From contig JADBWK010000090.1 in NCBI GenBank assembly GCA_020404895.1, positions 1 through 64,000 of the forward strand: a DNA stretch of 64,000 nt, written 5' to 3'. Below, piece after piece: positions 18,394-26,511 of this stretch. A program made the position numbers and the translations under genes. Below the pieces are notes generated by a model. The model worked only from the letters and a program-made list of their open reading frames with translations, was not told the origin of the DNA and ran no database searches. The stretch comes from Pseudanabaena sp. M085S1SP2A07QC (GTDB lineage Bacteria > Cyanobacteriota > Cyanobacteriia > Pseudanabaenales > Pseudanabaenaceae). Within the stretch, counting starts at the first letter, position 1; every line of letters begins with the position of its first letter.

Positions 18394-18739
18394 TCGTTAT
18401 CAAAACTTTAATCAAAACTTGAGTATCTAAGCCAAATATTGCAAGGCGATCGCATCTTCATTTTCCTCATGTATTCTATTTGTTATAGCAATTTATTGAG
18501 ATTTTCAATTTGTCTGTGACAAATTGGAGAGATCGGGAGTAGCGAAGCTTTTATTCGCAAATCCTGATCGTTAAAAATGTTGAGACGCAGCCATCTTGTC
18601 AAGCCAAATCAAGGAGAACAGAAGAACACTCACAGAATTAATTGATTAATTAAATTAAATTTAATTAATCAATTAATAAGGGTATGTCTAAAAATCTTCT
18701 TGAGCTGTAACGATTACAACGAATCAAAATGAGGCAGGC
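18394..18739. other. Intergenic region with an AT palindrome
   Basis: About 345 bp without a gene between cobA and the first pentapeptide gene. It holds one striking palindrome (separate entry) and otherwise AT-rich sequence without recognisable signals. Confidence 0.5.
18637..18677. repeat. 18-bp A/T-only-like inverted repeat
   Basis: Perfect arms ATTAATTGATTAATTAAA and complement with loop TTAAA; a single G/C pair per arm. It lies about 60 bp upstream of the GTG start of the pentapeptide gene. Confidence 0.8.
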
Positions 18740-19942
18740 GTGAATTTTATCGACTTTACCAAAGCAAATCTTACCAAATCAAGTCTAGAAGGAATCAACC
18801 TCAAAGGAGCGGATCTTAAGCGCGTTAATCTTAGTAACGCTAAGCTGACAGACTCTATGCTTTCCAAAGTAAACCTCACAGGCGCATTCCTTCATCGAGC
18901 CGATCTCAGCCGAGCCAATCTAGTCGAAGCAAATTTGACTGAAGCAAATCTTACATCAGCATTTTTAATTAGTGCTGACCTTCAACGAGCCTGTCTCAAT
19001 GAAGCTTATCTAGTTGCCGCCAATCTCAACTCGGCAAATTTAACTAGCGCATCTCTGATTAATACCGATCTCAGTCTTGCCACCCTCACAGGAGCGTGTC
19101 TCAATGGTGCAAATCTCAGCCGAGCCAAGCTGAATGGCGCATTTTTTATTGAGTCGAACTTATTGGGAGCCGATCTTAGTGATTCTGACTTTACTGGGGC
19201 ACTGATGATCAAGGCGAATCTCAGTGGAGCTAATCTCAGTCAAGCTTGTTTGATGAATGTTGATTTGACAGAAGCTAATCTTACAGGCGCGGAATTGCAT
19301 GGAGTTAATCTTTGTGGCTCAATCCTAAATGCAGCAAATCTCAATGCCGTCGAGCTTGTCGAGGCAAATTTGAGTGGTGGTTCACTTAGTCGCGCTAACT
19401 TGGGCTGGGCAAATTTATTGGGCGCAAACTTAGAAAAAGCTAATTTAGTTGGTTCTGACCTGAGCTGGGCAAATTTGAACGAAGCCAACCTGACCGAAGC
19501 AGATTTGAGCTGGACCAATTTGACGGGTGCATTTTTGATGAAATCTAATCTCAGTGGTGCAAACCTGAATGGGGTTAATCTTTCTAATGCAAATTTGAGT
19601 GGCGCAAATTTGAGTGGCGCAAATTTGATGGGTGCGAATTTAAGTGGTGCTGATTTAAGTAATGTTGATCTGCGTGGAGCTTACTTAATCCGCACCAATT
19701 TACATAATGCAATTTTAAATGAAGCTAATTTGACTGGTGCAAATCTCGATGAAGCGGTATTAAATGGAGCCAGCTTAAATAGGGCAAATCTCAATCGGGC
19801 AAATCTTACTAGAGCCAGCTTAACAGGCGCAAACTTGAAAGGAGCTTTTATGTTGTGGACAAACTTAAGAGGGGCTTTTATGTTGTGGACAAATTTGGAT
19901 GGCGCAAATATGACAGGCGCAATTTTGCCTACAGACAAATAA
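18740..19942 (+). CDS. Pentapeptide-repeat protein
   Basis: 400 residues built almost wholly of A(D/N)LxX pentapeptides, for example ANLTEANLTSA, ANLSGADLSN, giving around 75 repeats and a long right-handed quadrilateral beta helix. No signal peptide or other domain; probably cytoplasmic. The start is GTG at 18740 with GAGGCAG 6 nt upstream. A paralogous gene follows at 20071 in the same direction. Function unknown; no catalytic residues are expected. Confidence 0.88.
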   Translation: MNFIDFTKANLTKSSLEGINLKGADLKRVNLSNAKLTDSMLSKVNLTGAFLHRADLSRANLVEANLTEANLTSAFLISADLQRACLNEAYLVAANLNSANLTSASLINTDLSLATLTGACLNGANLSRAKLNGAFFIESNLLGADLSDSDFTGALMIKANLSGANLSQACLMNVDLTEANLTGAELHGVNLCGSILNAANLNAVELVEANLSGGSLSRANLGWANLLGANLEKANLVGSDLSWANLNEANLTEADLSWTNLTGAFLMKSNLSGANLNGVNLSNANLSGANLSGANLMGANLSGADLSNVDLRGAYLIRTNLHNAILNEANLTGANLDEAVLNGASLNRANLNRANLTRASLTGANLKGAFMLWTNLRGAFMLWTNLDGANMTGAILPTDK

Positions 19943-20070
19943 AAAGTTTTTAGACTCTCGCCCCCTAGCACCCTCTCCAAGAGGGTCAGAGAAAGACTCT
20001 GGTTCCCCTCTCGCTCAGAGAGATTGTCAAGGGGTGAGGGTTCCACATAAAAATATGGTGTGAAAGAGTA

Positions 20071-20967
20071 ATGAAAGCTAGAGAACTTGTCGATCGCTAT
20101 AATCAAGGATTTCGAGATTTTAGTGAGACCGATCTCAATCGTGAAAATCTCAGTGGTATGGGTTTAGCCGCGATCGATCTGGCTAATGCCAATTTGAGTG
20201 AAGCGAACCTATCCTCCACCACTCTAAACGAGGCGAATTTATATGGTGCAAAGCTAAGTACGACCATCCTACACCGTGCTAGTCTCAGTGACGCAAATCT
20301 CTGTGATGCGGATCTAAATGGTGCTAGTCTGATTAAGGCTGATTTGCATGGTGCTAGGTTGGAACGAGCGAATCTAAGAGATGCAGACCTAACTGGCGCA
20401 AATCTCAATGCGGTGAGTCTCGCTAACTCTGACTTGACTGGAGCTAATTTAAGTTGTGTGTCTCTAGTCGGAGCCAACCTAGAGGGAGCGAATCTTACAG
20501 AAGCATTTTTGAAAGGAGCAAACTTTGATGGGGCAAAACTAAATGGAGCTAATCTTGAAGGTGCGAATCTAAGTGGTGCTAGTTTTAGTGAAGCTAATCT
20601 TAGCCATACAAATTTTTCGGCATGTGATCTTTCCCATGCAAATTTATATGCGGCCAATCTCAGTGATGCCTTATTAGTCAAAGCTGATCTAAGTGGGGCA
20701 AATCTAAGTGGGGCAAATCTTAATGAGGCAAACCTTAATGATGCTGATCTTAATGGTGCATTTCTGGTTGATGCACAGCTAGGTCGAGCCTGTCTAGATG
20801 GAGCAAATCTTAGTAAATCCAATTGCTATAAAGCGAATTTTAAAGGTGCATTTTTACTAAGGACAAATCTAAATGGTGCAAATTTAAACTGTACAGATTT
20901 CACCAATGCTTCTCTGCAAACAGTCGATCAAGAGGCAGATCGAAATCCAGAGTATGTAACTGAGTAG
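20071..20967 (+). CDS. Pentapeptide-repeat protein
   Basis: 298 residues. A short non-repeat cap (MKARELVDRYNQGFRDF) of the type often found at the N-terminus of cyanobacterial pentapeptide proteins precedes about 50 repeats (ANLSEANLSS, ANLEGANLSGAS). The C-terminus ends in a short acidic tail (QTVDQEADRNPEYVTE). It lies about 130 bp after the other pentapeptide gene. The intergenic stretch carries a CCCTCTCCAAGAGGGTCAGAG-type low-complexity repeat. Confidence 0.88.
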   Translation: MKARELVDRYNQGFRDFSETDLNRENLSGMGLAAIDLANANLSEANLSSTTLNEANLYGAKLSTTILHRASLSDANLCDADLNGASLIKADLHGARLERANLRDADLTGANLNAVSLANSDLTGANLSCVSLVGANLEGANLTEAFLKGANFDGAKLNGANLEGANLSGASFSEANLSHTNFSACDLSHANLYAANLSDALLVKADLSGANLSGANLNEANLNDADLNGAFLVDAQLGRACLDGANLSKSNCYKANFKGAFLLRTNLNGANLNCTDFTNASLQTVDQEADRNPEYVTE

Positions 20968-21090
20968 AACGGTTCGTAAAAATTAAGCCATTTGCCGTAG
21001 AAACTGTAATGGTATGTAGGTACGTCTTGTCTAGAGAGAGAAAACCATAAAAAGCGATCGCACTAGAAAATAATCAGTTAGGAATGAAAC

Positions 21091-21873
21091 ATGAACGTAA
21101 CTACAAAAGAAATTGAAAAAGAAGCAAAAAGCGCATCAACTAGCCCGAAATATAAACGCATTTTACTAAAACTCAGTGGCGAAGCTCTCATGGGCGATCG
21201 CAGTTTTGGGATCGATCCTGAAGTTGTCCAAGACATTGCCCTACAAGTAGCCGAAATTGTTAAAGATGGGACTGAGGTAGCGATCGTTGTTGGTGGTGGC
21301 AATATATTTCGCGGTATTAATGGTGCTGATAAAGGTATGGATCGAGCCACAGCTGATTATATTGGCATGATCGCTACTGTAATGAATGCTCTGACTTTGC
21401 AAGATGCATTTGAGCATCTGGATGAACCGATTCAGACAAGGGTTATGTCAGCGATCGCCATGCAGGAGATCGCTGAACCATATATCCGCCGTCGAGCCAT
21501 TCGCCACCTTGAAAACAATCGGGTGGTTATTTTTGGTGCAGGCTCAGGTAATCCTTATTTCACCACTGATACGACAGCCGCTTTACGTGGAGCGGAAATT
21601 GATGCGGAGGTGATCCTGAAGGCAACAAAAGTCGATGGTATTTACGATAGTGACCCGAAGAAAAATCCTGACGCAAAACGCTTTAAATCTGTAAGTTTTG
21701 ATCATGCTTTGATCAATGATTTAAGAGTGATGGATGCAACGGCTTTTGCTCTATGCAAGGAAAATGGTATTCCAATTATTGTGTTCGATCTCGGTGTTAC
21801 AGGTAACATTCGTCGCGTCATCATGGGAGAATCGATCGGTACTTATGTTGGAGGCTCTTGTGAAATTAACTGA
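21091..21873 (+). CDS. pyrH: Uridylate kinase
   Basis: UMP to UDP phosphorylation in pyrimidine nucleotide synthesis. [46 protein letters not shown] and [16 protein letters not shown] are the amino-acid-kinase fold signatures of bacterial UMPK. 260 residues; an N-terminal extension of about 20 charged residues precedes the usual start. It overlaps frr by 14 bp, so the two are translationally coupled. Confidence 0.97.
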   Translation: MNVTTKEIEKEAKSASTSPKYKRILLKLSGEALMGDRSFGIDPEVVQDIALQVAEIVKDGTEVAIVVGGGNIFRGINGADKGMDRATADYIGMIATVMNALTLQDAFEHLDEPIQTRVMSAIAMQEIAEPYIRRRAIRHLENNRVVIFGAGSGNPYFTTDTTAALRGAEIDAEVILKATKVDGIYDSDPKKNPDAKRFKSVSFDHALINDLRVMDATAFALCKENGIPIIVFDLGVTGNIRRVIMGESIGTYVGGSCEIN

Positions 21874-22408
21874 TGTTGAGGCGCGAATGCAAAAAGCTGT
21901 AGAAGCGACCCAGCACAATTTTAATAGTGTGCGAACGGGGCGTGCTAATGCTTCGCTATTGGATCGAATTACGGTGGAATATTATGGGGCAGAGACACAC
22001 CTCAAAGCTTTGGCAAATATTTCTTCGCCTGATGCTACGACCTTAATGATTCAGCCTTTCGATCGCAGTAGTATGCGAGCAATTGAGAAGGCAATCTCTG
22101 AGTCGGATATTGGGCTAACCCCAAACAATGACGGCAGCAGTATTCGTCTAAATATTCCACCATTGACTACCGATCGCCGTAAGGAGTTGGTAAAAATGGT
22201 TTCTAAACTTGCAGAAGAGGGCAAGGTCGCAGTGCGTAATGTGCGGCGTGATGCGATCGACTCACTGCGGAAGCTAGAAAAGGCAAAAGAAATTTCTGAA
22301 GATGAGTCTAAAAGCCAACAAGAACAAGTAGATAAGTTAACGGATAAGTTCGTTAAAAATATCGATAAGGTTACAGCCGAAAAAGAAAAAGAAATTTCTA
22401 CAATCTAA
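21860..22408 (+). CDS. frr: Ribosome recycling factor
   Basis: Releases post-termination ribosomes together with EF-G. I chose the GTG at 21860, which sits 5 nt after GGAGG inside the end of pyrH and gives the family-typical start (V/M)[17 protein letters not shown] and the expected 182 residues; the track start is 42 codons too early. [19 protein letters not shown] and [33 protein letters not shown] are the conserved blocks. Confidence 0.96.
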   Translation: MKLTDVEARMQKAVEATQHNFNSVRTGRANASLLDRITVEYYGAETHLKALANISSPDATTLMIQPFDRSSMRAIEKAISESDIGLTPNNDGSSIRLNIPPLTTDRRKELVKMVSKLAEEGKVAVRNVRRDAIDSLRKLEKAKEISEDESKSQQEQVDKLTDKFVKNIDKVTAEKEKEISTI

Positions 22409-22409
22409 A

Positions 22410-22448
22410 AACAAAAAGAAGCACCCAAAGGGTGCTTCTTTTTGTTTG
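22410..22448 (+). terminator. Terminator of pyrH-frr
   Basis: 18-bp perfect stem AAACAAAAAGAAGCACCC / GGGTGCTTCTTTTTGTTT, loop AAA, 2 nt after the frr stop. It is T-rich in both directions and may also serve petA from the other side. Confidence 0.85.
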
Positions 22449-22464
22449 TTATAGCAATGAGTCT

Positions 22465-23448
22465 TTAGAAATTCATTTCCGCAGCTTGGACTTTTTCGAC
22501 TTGCTTCTTCTTCAGTACCAACAAAATTTGGGTAACGATTACAGAAGCAAAGAATGCTAGCAACCACTGAATGCGGCGAGGATCTTGCAGGACAATTTCG
22601 CCGTCATGCTGACCAAAGCCACCAACGTTGGGGTTTGTGGTTAGAGGGGAACCAACTTTCACATCACTACCAGGCTCTACAACCAGTTCAGCTCCAGCAG
22701 GAACCTTCTCAACGGCAATGCTGCCATCAGTAGTTTGGATTGAGATTTCATAACCACCGTAGATCCCTTCATCTTCATTTGGTGCGATCGGGCTGATCTG
22801 AGTAACTAGACCAGAAACCGAAGAATTATATTCGTTGTTATTGCTCTTTTCACCAGTAGGATAAACCTGTCCACGACCACGGTTACCACCAGCACTTACT
22901 GAATATTTCAAGAAGTGAATGCTCTTATCTTTAGCAGGATCAGGAGCAAGTACGGGGAAAACAATTTCCGAATAATCATCACCAGATACTGGCCCAACTA
23001 ATACGATATTTTCTTGAGTATCGCTGTAGGGTTGGTAATAGGTATCCTTGACTTTTTCCTTAAGCTCCTCAGACAAGCGCTCTTCAGGGGCAATCTTGAA
23101 GCCTTCAGGTAATACTAAAACTGCACCAACATTCAAACCTGTTTTGCTGCCATCAGCACTTACTTGTTGTTTGGTGTGGTCATAAGGAAGTTTGACAACT
23201 GCTTCAAATACCGTGTCGGGAAGAACAGCTTGAGGTAGTTCTAACTCGATCCCTTTTTGAGCTAGGTGACAGTTAGCACAAACGATACGGCCAGTGGCTT
23301 CACGAGGATTTTTGTATGCTTCTTGGGCAAAATAAGGATAGGCAAGAGCTGATTCGGTATTCAGCCCAAATAGTAAAGTTAAACTTGTGAGGATACAAAG
23401 ACTGACTCCCACAATCAAACGGTTGGCACGGAACAAAGCTTTTTTCAT
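22465..23448 (-). CDS. petA: Cytochrome f
   Basis: c-type cytochrome of the cytochrome b6f complex that passes electrons from the Rieske protein to plastocyanin or cytochrome c6 in the thylakoid lumen. The signal peptide ([19 protein letters not shown]...ALA) is followed by the mature start YPYFAQEAY, whose Tyr amine is the axial haem ligand, and the CANCH haem motif. The C-terminal anchor is [24 protein letters not shown]. The ATG at 23448 (MKKALFRAN) is preferred over the track start. petC lies just upstream on the same strand. Confidence 0.97.
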   Translation of the reverse strand: MKKALFRANRLIVGVSLCILTSLTLLFGLNTESALAYPYFAQEAYKNPREATGRIVCANCHLAQKGIELELPQAVLPDTVFEAVVKLPYDHTKQQVSADGSKTGLNVGAVLVLPEGFKIAPEERLSEELKEKVKDTYYQPYSDTQENIVLVGPVSGDDYSEIVFPVLAPDPAKDKSIHFLKYSVSAGGNRGRGQVYPTGEKSNNNEYNSSVSGLVTQISPIAPNEDEGIYGGYEISIQTTDGSIAVEKVPAGAELVVEPGSDVKVGSPLTTNPNVGGFGQHDGEIVLQDPRRIQWLLAFFASVIVTQILLVLKKKQVEKVQAAEMNF

Positions 23449-23489
23449 GTATAAGTTCAAATGTATTTCAAAGATCAATTTGGATATGT

Positions 23490-23525
23490 TTAGGATAGAC
23501 GGCGCTCCGCGCCGTCTATCCTAAA
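23490..23525 (-). repeat. Hairpin between petC and petA
   Basis: 17-bp perfect stem TTTAGGATAGACGGCGC with loop TCC, in the 86-bp petC-petA spacer. There is no T run on the minus strand, so it is more likely an mRNA-processing or stability element than a terminator. Confidence 0.65.
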
Positions 23526-23534
23526 CCCTTTATT

Positions 23535-24074
23535 TTAAGACCACCAAGGCGCTTCATTGGTGCGGAAGTCAGTTTCTGTCCAAGTGCTAAATTGCACAAC
23601 ATCATCGGAGACTGTGGCATGGGCAAGAGCGAGAGATAGTGGTGCAGGACCACGTACAACTTTACCTTCAGCGTTGTACTGAGATCCATGGCAAGGACAC
23701 ATAAATTTGTTTTCGGCAACATTCCAAGGCACAACACAACCAAGGTGAGTACAAACTGCGTTTAGTCCGTAGGAAGCAATTTCTTTGTTGTCGGTAACGA
23801 CAATATAAGTGGGGTCGCCTTTGAGTCCTTGGGCAAGTACGCGATCGCCTGCTTGATGACTAGCTAAGAAGGTCGAAGCAACCACATCATTACCAAGTGC
23901 ATCTTTAGCTGCAACACCACCGCCCGTACCACCACGAGAAGGAGGTACAAAATAGGCTAAGAAAGGAACAGCCGCACCAAGGGTGGTTACTGCCGCAGCT
24001 CCCCCCAAAATTAAGTTCATAAATTGGCGACGACCCATGCTAGGGACATCGGCGGATGTAGAAGCTTGACTCAT
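23535..24074 (-). CDS. petC: Cytochrome b6f complex Rieske iron-sulfur protein
   Basis: High-potential 2Fe-2S subunit that takes electrons from plastoquinol. N-terminal twin-Arg-like [26 protein letters not shown] is the uncleaved Tat anchor, followed by a glycine-rich hinge ([10 protein letters not shown]). The cluster ligands are in CTHLGC and CPCHGSQY. 179 residues is the usual length. First gene of the petC-petA pair. Confidence 0.97.
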   Translation of the reverse strand: MSQASTSADVPSMGRRQFMNLILGGAAAVTTLGAAVPFLAYFVPPSRGGTGGGVAAKDALGNDVVASTFLASHQAGDRVLAQGLKGDPTYIVVTDNKEIASYGLNAVCTHLGCVVPWNVAENKFMCPCHGSQYNAEGKVVRGPAPLSLALAHATVSDDVVQFSTWTETDFRTNEAPWWS

Positions 24075-24240
24075 AAATTTGACTAAGGATTTTGCTGAGA
24101 AATATTACGTTTTATATATCGCTTCCTACCATGATATCGACAATCTTTGGACATCTCTCTAGTTGTTTTGCAACGAAATGTTAAGCGCCGTGATTTTAGC
24201 GAATATTGTTAAGCTTAACGACAGTAAGTAATTCTAATTG

Positions 24241-24345
24241 TAAAACTGATTTTGGTGTTTCCAGCGTCTATAGCGCTGGAAACACCAAAATCGGTTTTTA
24301 TGAAAGTCCGCCGTCGGCGGACTTTCATAAAAACCGATTTTTATA
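24241..24345. repeat. Nested palindrome repeat
   Basis: Two hairpins in tandem, GATTTTGGTGTTTCCAGCG with its complement, then GAAAGTCCGCCG/CGGCGGACTTTC, sharing the linker CGGTTTTTATG, whose complement CATAAAAACCG ends the second arm. The outer edges carry AATTCTAATT and AATGAGAATT, a motif also present near 30.99 and 53.68 kb. Confidence 0.7.
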
Positions 24346-24396
24346 ATGAGAATTGCTAAAACGTCAGTTCTGTTTAAGTGTTTTGGGTTGAGAAAG

Positions 24397-24427
24397 GAGA
24401 AAGGTTACGCTTAGCGTAACCTTTCTC
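24397..24427. repeat. Hairpin upstream of the kinase gene
   Basis: 14-bp perfect stem GAGAAAGGTTACGC with loop TTA, about 40 bp before the kinase ATG. Confidence 0.6.
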
Positions 24428-24468
24428 AAAAACTAGTTATAAATTTTCTGAGACTTAATTATGCCCAT

Positions 24469-26208
24469 ATGAATGAAAAATTCACTTCACAGTTTTCTAA
24501 ATATCGGATATTGGGTTTAGTTGGCAGGGGGCAATTTGGCAAGGTCTTGTGTGCGCGGATGCGAGATACAGGAAAATTGGTTGCGCTCAAGGAACTAGAG
24601 CACAAGCGATTTCCCACTAGTAAACTCCTCCGCGAACTACGTTTTTTGTTGACTTTACAGCACGAAAATATAGTTACTTGCACTGCACTTATGCATCACC
24701 AAAATTATCGTTATTTAGTGATGGACTACTGTGAGGGTGGGACATTAAGAGATCTAATGAACCATTGCAAGACATTATCAGTCCAGCAATGCTTTGATTT
24801 AATTAATGAGATTTTGCTGGGTCTAGAACATGCCCATGGGGAAAATATTATTCATTGCGATATCAAGCCTGAAAATATATTGCTAAAAATTACAGCTAAG
24901 GGATGGCTTGCCAAAATTTCTGATTTTGGGATTGCTCGGCTCAGTCAAGAAACAGGAAATGATAGCAACAATGCAGGTTCCCCAGGATATATGGCTCCTG
25001 AACGATTTTATGGTCAGTTTTCGGCAGGTTCAGATATTTATGCAGTTGGGATTATTTTGTATGAGCTTTTTGTTGGTAAGCGCCCTTTTTCAGGAATGCC
25101 CAACGAGTTAATGAATGCTCATTTAAATCATCGGATTACTATTCCCGATCGCTTGCCCCGATCGCTTGCCAAGATTATTACAAAATCACTCGAGAAACTG
25201 CCAAAGCGCAGATATACTTCGGCAAAAGAAATGCGGCAGGATCTTGAGGAAATTCGTTCTGAAGATTTTAGCCAGATTAAAATGGGGGGCGATGTCGAAA
25301 GTTGTGAGACTATCCTCTTCTCTAATAAGTCTGAACATTTCGCTCAGAAAAAAACAGATGCAAAAATTATTGGGCTAGTTGGCGCGGAAAAATCTCGTTT
25401 TTATAGTACTTCTAGTTTTCTTTTGCATTGGCATAGTTTGAGCCTTGATCAGTCAGAACAAATTGCTAAATCTGAATATGAGATTGAGGCGATCGCCTTT
25501 GCTCGTAAGACTTTATTTGCGATTACTAATCGATCCATCTATCAATTTGGTCAGGGAAAGCCAAAATCTTTACATCATTCAGTCCAGCCATTTAAATGGG
25601 CAATTTCTCCCCATGGTGACTGGTTTGCCGTATCTACAGGTAAACAATTAGAAATCAGAAATTTAGTCTATAACCGAGCTATGCGCTTGGAGTTTGCCAC
25701 TAGAGACTTAAGCTGCATAATTGCCTTTGATCAACATCATTTATTAGCAATCGCCAATAAACCAGAAACTAATGAAAGTCGGGCAATCATTATTTCTCGA
25801 CGCTGTAATGTAATGTACCGATTAGCTCTGCCTATCGCAATCAATTCTGGGATTGCGACATTTACTCATAATCGTTTACTTCTGCTAGAAGCTGGCAATC
25901 ATAAAAATATCTTTTTGCTCGATCTCACCCCTTATCGACTTCTACGGATTCCTTTAGAATACGAAGCCTTACTTATGGTGGCAACGCCTTGGGGATATGC
26001 AATTACAGCTCATTACAATGACGAGCAGACAATTTTGATCTTGTTAGATTTGCGAGGTAACAATATCAATAATTTGATTATTGATGGTGAAGTGACAGCG
26101 ATCGCACCGATTGACATTAATTTATTAGCGATCGCCACTTCAGAAATATCTGGCTATAAGCTATATGCCATTGATCTTAAAAAGCTAGAAATTGATCTTG
26201 TTTTTTAA
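24469..26208 (+). CDS. Serine/threonine protein kinase with C-terminal propeller-like region
   Basis: Hanks-type kinase in residues 8-265: GLVGRGQFGKV (P-loop), ALKELE (Lys), IHCDIKPENILL (HxD loop with Cys in place of Arg), ISDFGIARL (DFG), PGYMAPERF (APE). The HCD catalytic loop makes it a non-RD kinase, which usually does not need activation-loop phosphorylation. Residues 290-579 contain repeated short beta segments (AISPHGDWFAVSTGKQLEIRN, LLLEAGNHKNIFLLDL) suggesting a degenerate beta-propeller sensor. No membrane helix, so it is cytoplasmic. Confidence 0.9.
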   Translation: MNEKFTSQFSKYRILGLVGRGQFGKVLCARMRDTGKLVALKELEHKRFPTSKLLRELRFLLTLQHENIVTCTALMHHQNYRYLVMDYCEGGTLRDLMNHCKTLSVQQCFDLINEILLGLEHAHGENIIHCDIKPENILLKITAKGWLAKISDFGIARLSQETGNDSNNAGSPGYMAPERFYGQFSAGSDIYAVGIILYELFVGKRPFSGMPNELMNAHLNHRITIPDRLPRSLAKIITKSLEKLPKRRYTSAKEMRQDLEEIRSEDFSQIKMGGDVESCETILFSNKSEHFAQKKTDAKIIGLVGAEKSRFYSTSSFLLHWHSLSLDQSEQIAKSEYEIEAIAFARKTLFAITNRSIYQFGQGKPKSLHHSVQPFKWAISPHGDWFAVSTGKQLEIRNLVYNRAMRLEFATRDLSCIIAFDQHHLLAIANKPETNESRAIIISRRCNVMYRLALPIAINSGIATFTHNRLLLLEAGNHKNIFLLDLTPYRLLRIPLEYEALLMVATPWGYAITAHYNDEQTILILLDLRGNNINNLIIDGEVTAIAPIDINLLAIATSEISGYKLYAIDLKKLEIDLVF

Positions 26209-26214
26209 TACCAA

Positions 26215-26264
26215 TTATCCAAAAAAGAGTTGTGGCGCTTCGTGCCGCAACTCTTTTTGGATAA
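26215..26264 (+). terminator. Hairpin/terminator after the kinase gene
   Basis: Stem TTATCCAAAAAAGAGTTG.GGC.. and complement; loop TTC; the right arm includes CTCTTTTT. It begins 6 nt after the stop. Confidence 0.65.
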
Positions 26265-26372
26265 TATAGCAACGTAAGAGATAGATAGGACAATTCAAAA
26301 CCCAAAAGATGGCAGAGCGAAGCTCTGCCATCTTTTGGGTTTTATGTCCTAAGCAAAGCTTACATTGCTATA
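26265..26372. mobile_element. 108-bp MITE-like element, copy A
   Basis: Bounded by 14-bp terminal inverted repeats TATAGCAACGTAAG / CTTACATTGCTATA (one mismatch). The interior is a long palindrome AAAACCCAAAAGATGGCAGAGC with loop GAA. A second copy of exactly the same length lies inverted at 53782-53889 and differs only in the loop. It encodes nothing and would need a transposase supplied in trans. Confidence 0.75.
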
Positions 26373-26373
26373 C

Positions 26374-26409
26374 CAATTCACGAAAGTGTGGCAACACTTT
26401 TGTGAATTA
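26374..26409. repeat. CAATTCAC palindromic unit
   Basis: CAATTCACGAAAGTGT ... ACACTTTTGTGAATT hairpin. Near copies occur at 53749-53780 beside MITE copy B and at 63929-63964. Confidence 0.7.
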
Positions 26410-26476
26410 AAACCCAAATCCATTAAGGGTTCTAAAAACATAAAATGGCTACGACATTTTGTGTTTTGGTGTAAGA

Positions 26477-26511
26477 CTAAAGAAGGCGGCGCTTAGCGCC
26501 GCCTTCTTTAG
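26477..26511. repeat. Hairpin overlapping the rne stop codon
   Basis: 16-bp perfect stem CTAAAGAAGGCGGCGC with loop TTA, overlapping the end of rne. Possibly the rne terminator, although no T run follows on the minus strand. Confidence 0.65.

Larger units (their letters stand above)
24075..24468. other. Intergenic region with nested palindromes
   Basis: 394 bp between petC and a divergent kinase gene. It contains three palindromes (24241-24345 nested pair and 24397-24427) and no ORF I can support. Promoters for petC and the kinase must lie here. Confidence 0.5.

Noticed and set aside
20103-20822. 239-aa minus-strand ORF (SLRFAPLRFA repeats) and similar ORFs at 19006-19518 and 19681-20106
   Set aside because: They are antisense to the pentapeptide-repeat genes; the periodic composition simply mirrors the repeats and keeps the frame open.
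18740-20967. Possible CRISPR or tandem DNA repeat array
   Set aside because: The short periodicity is 15 bp and coding (pentapeptides); no spacer-repeat pattern and no cas genes.
21734-21859. N-terminal 42 codons of the track frr ORF
   Set aside because: Overlaps pyrH and is not family-like; the GTG with GGAGG at 21860 gives the proper frr start.
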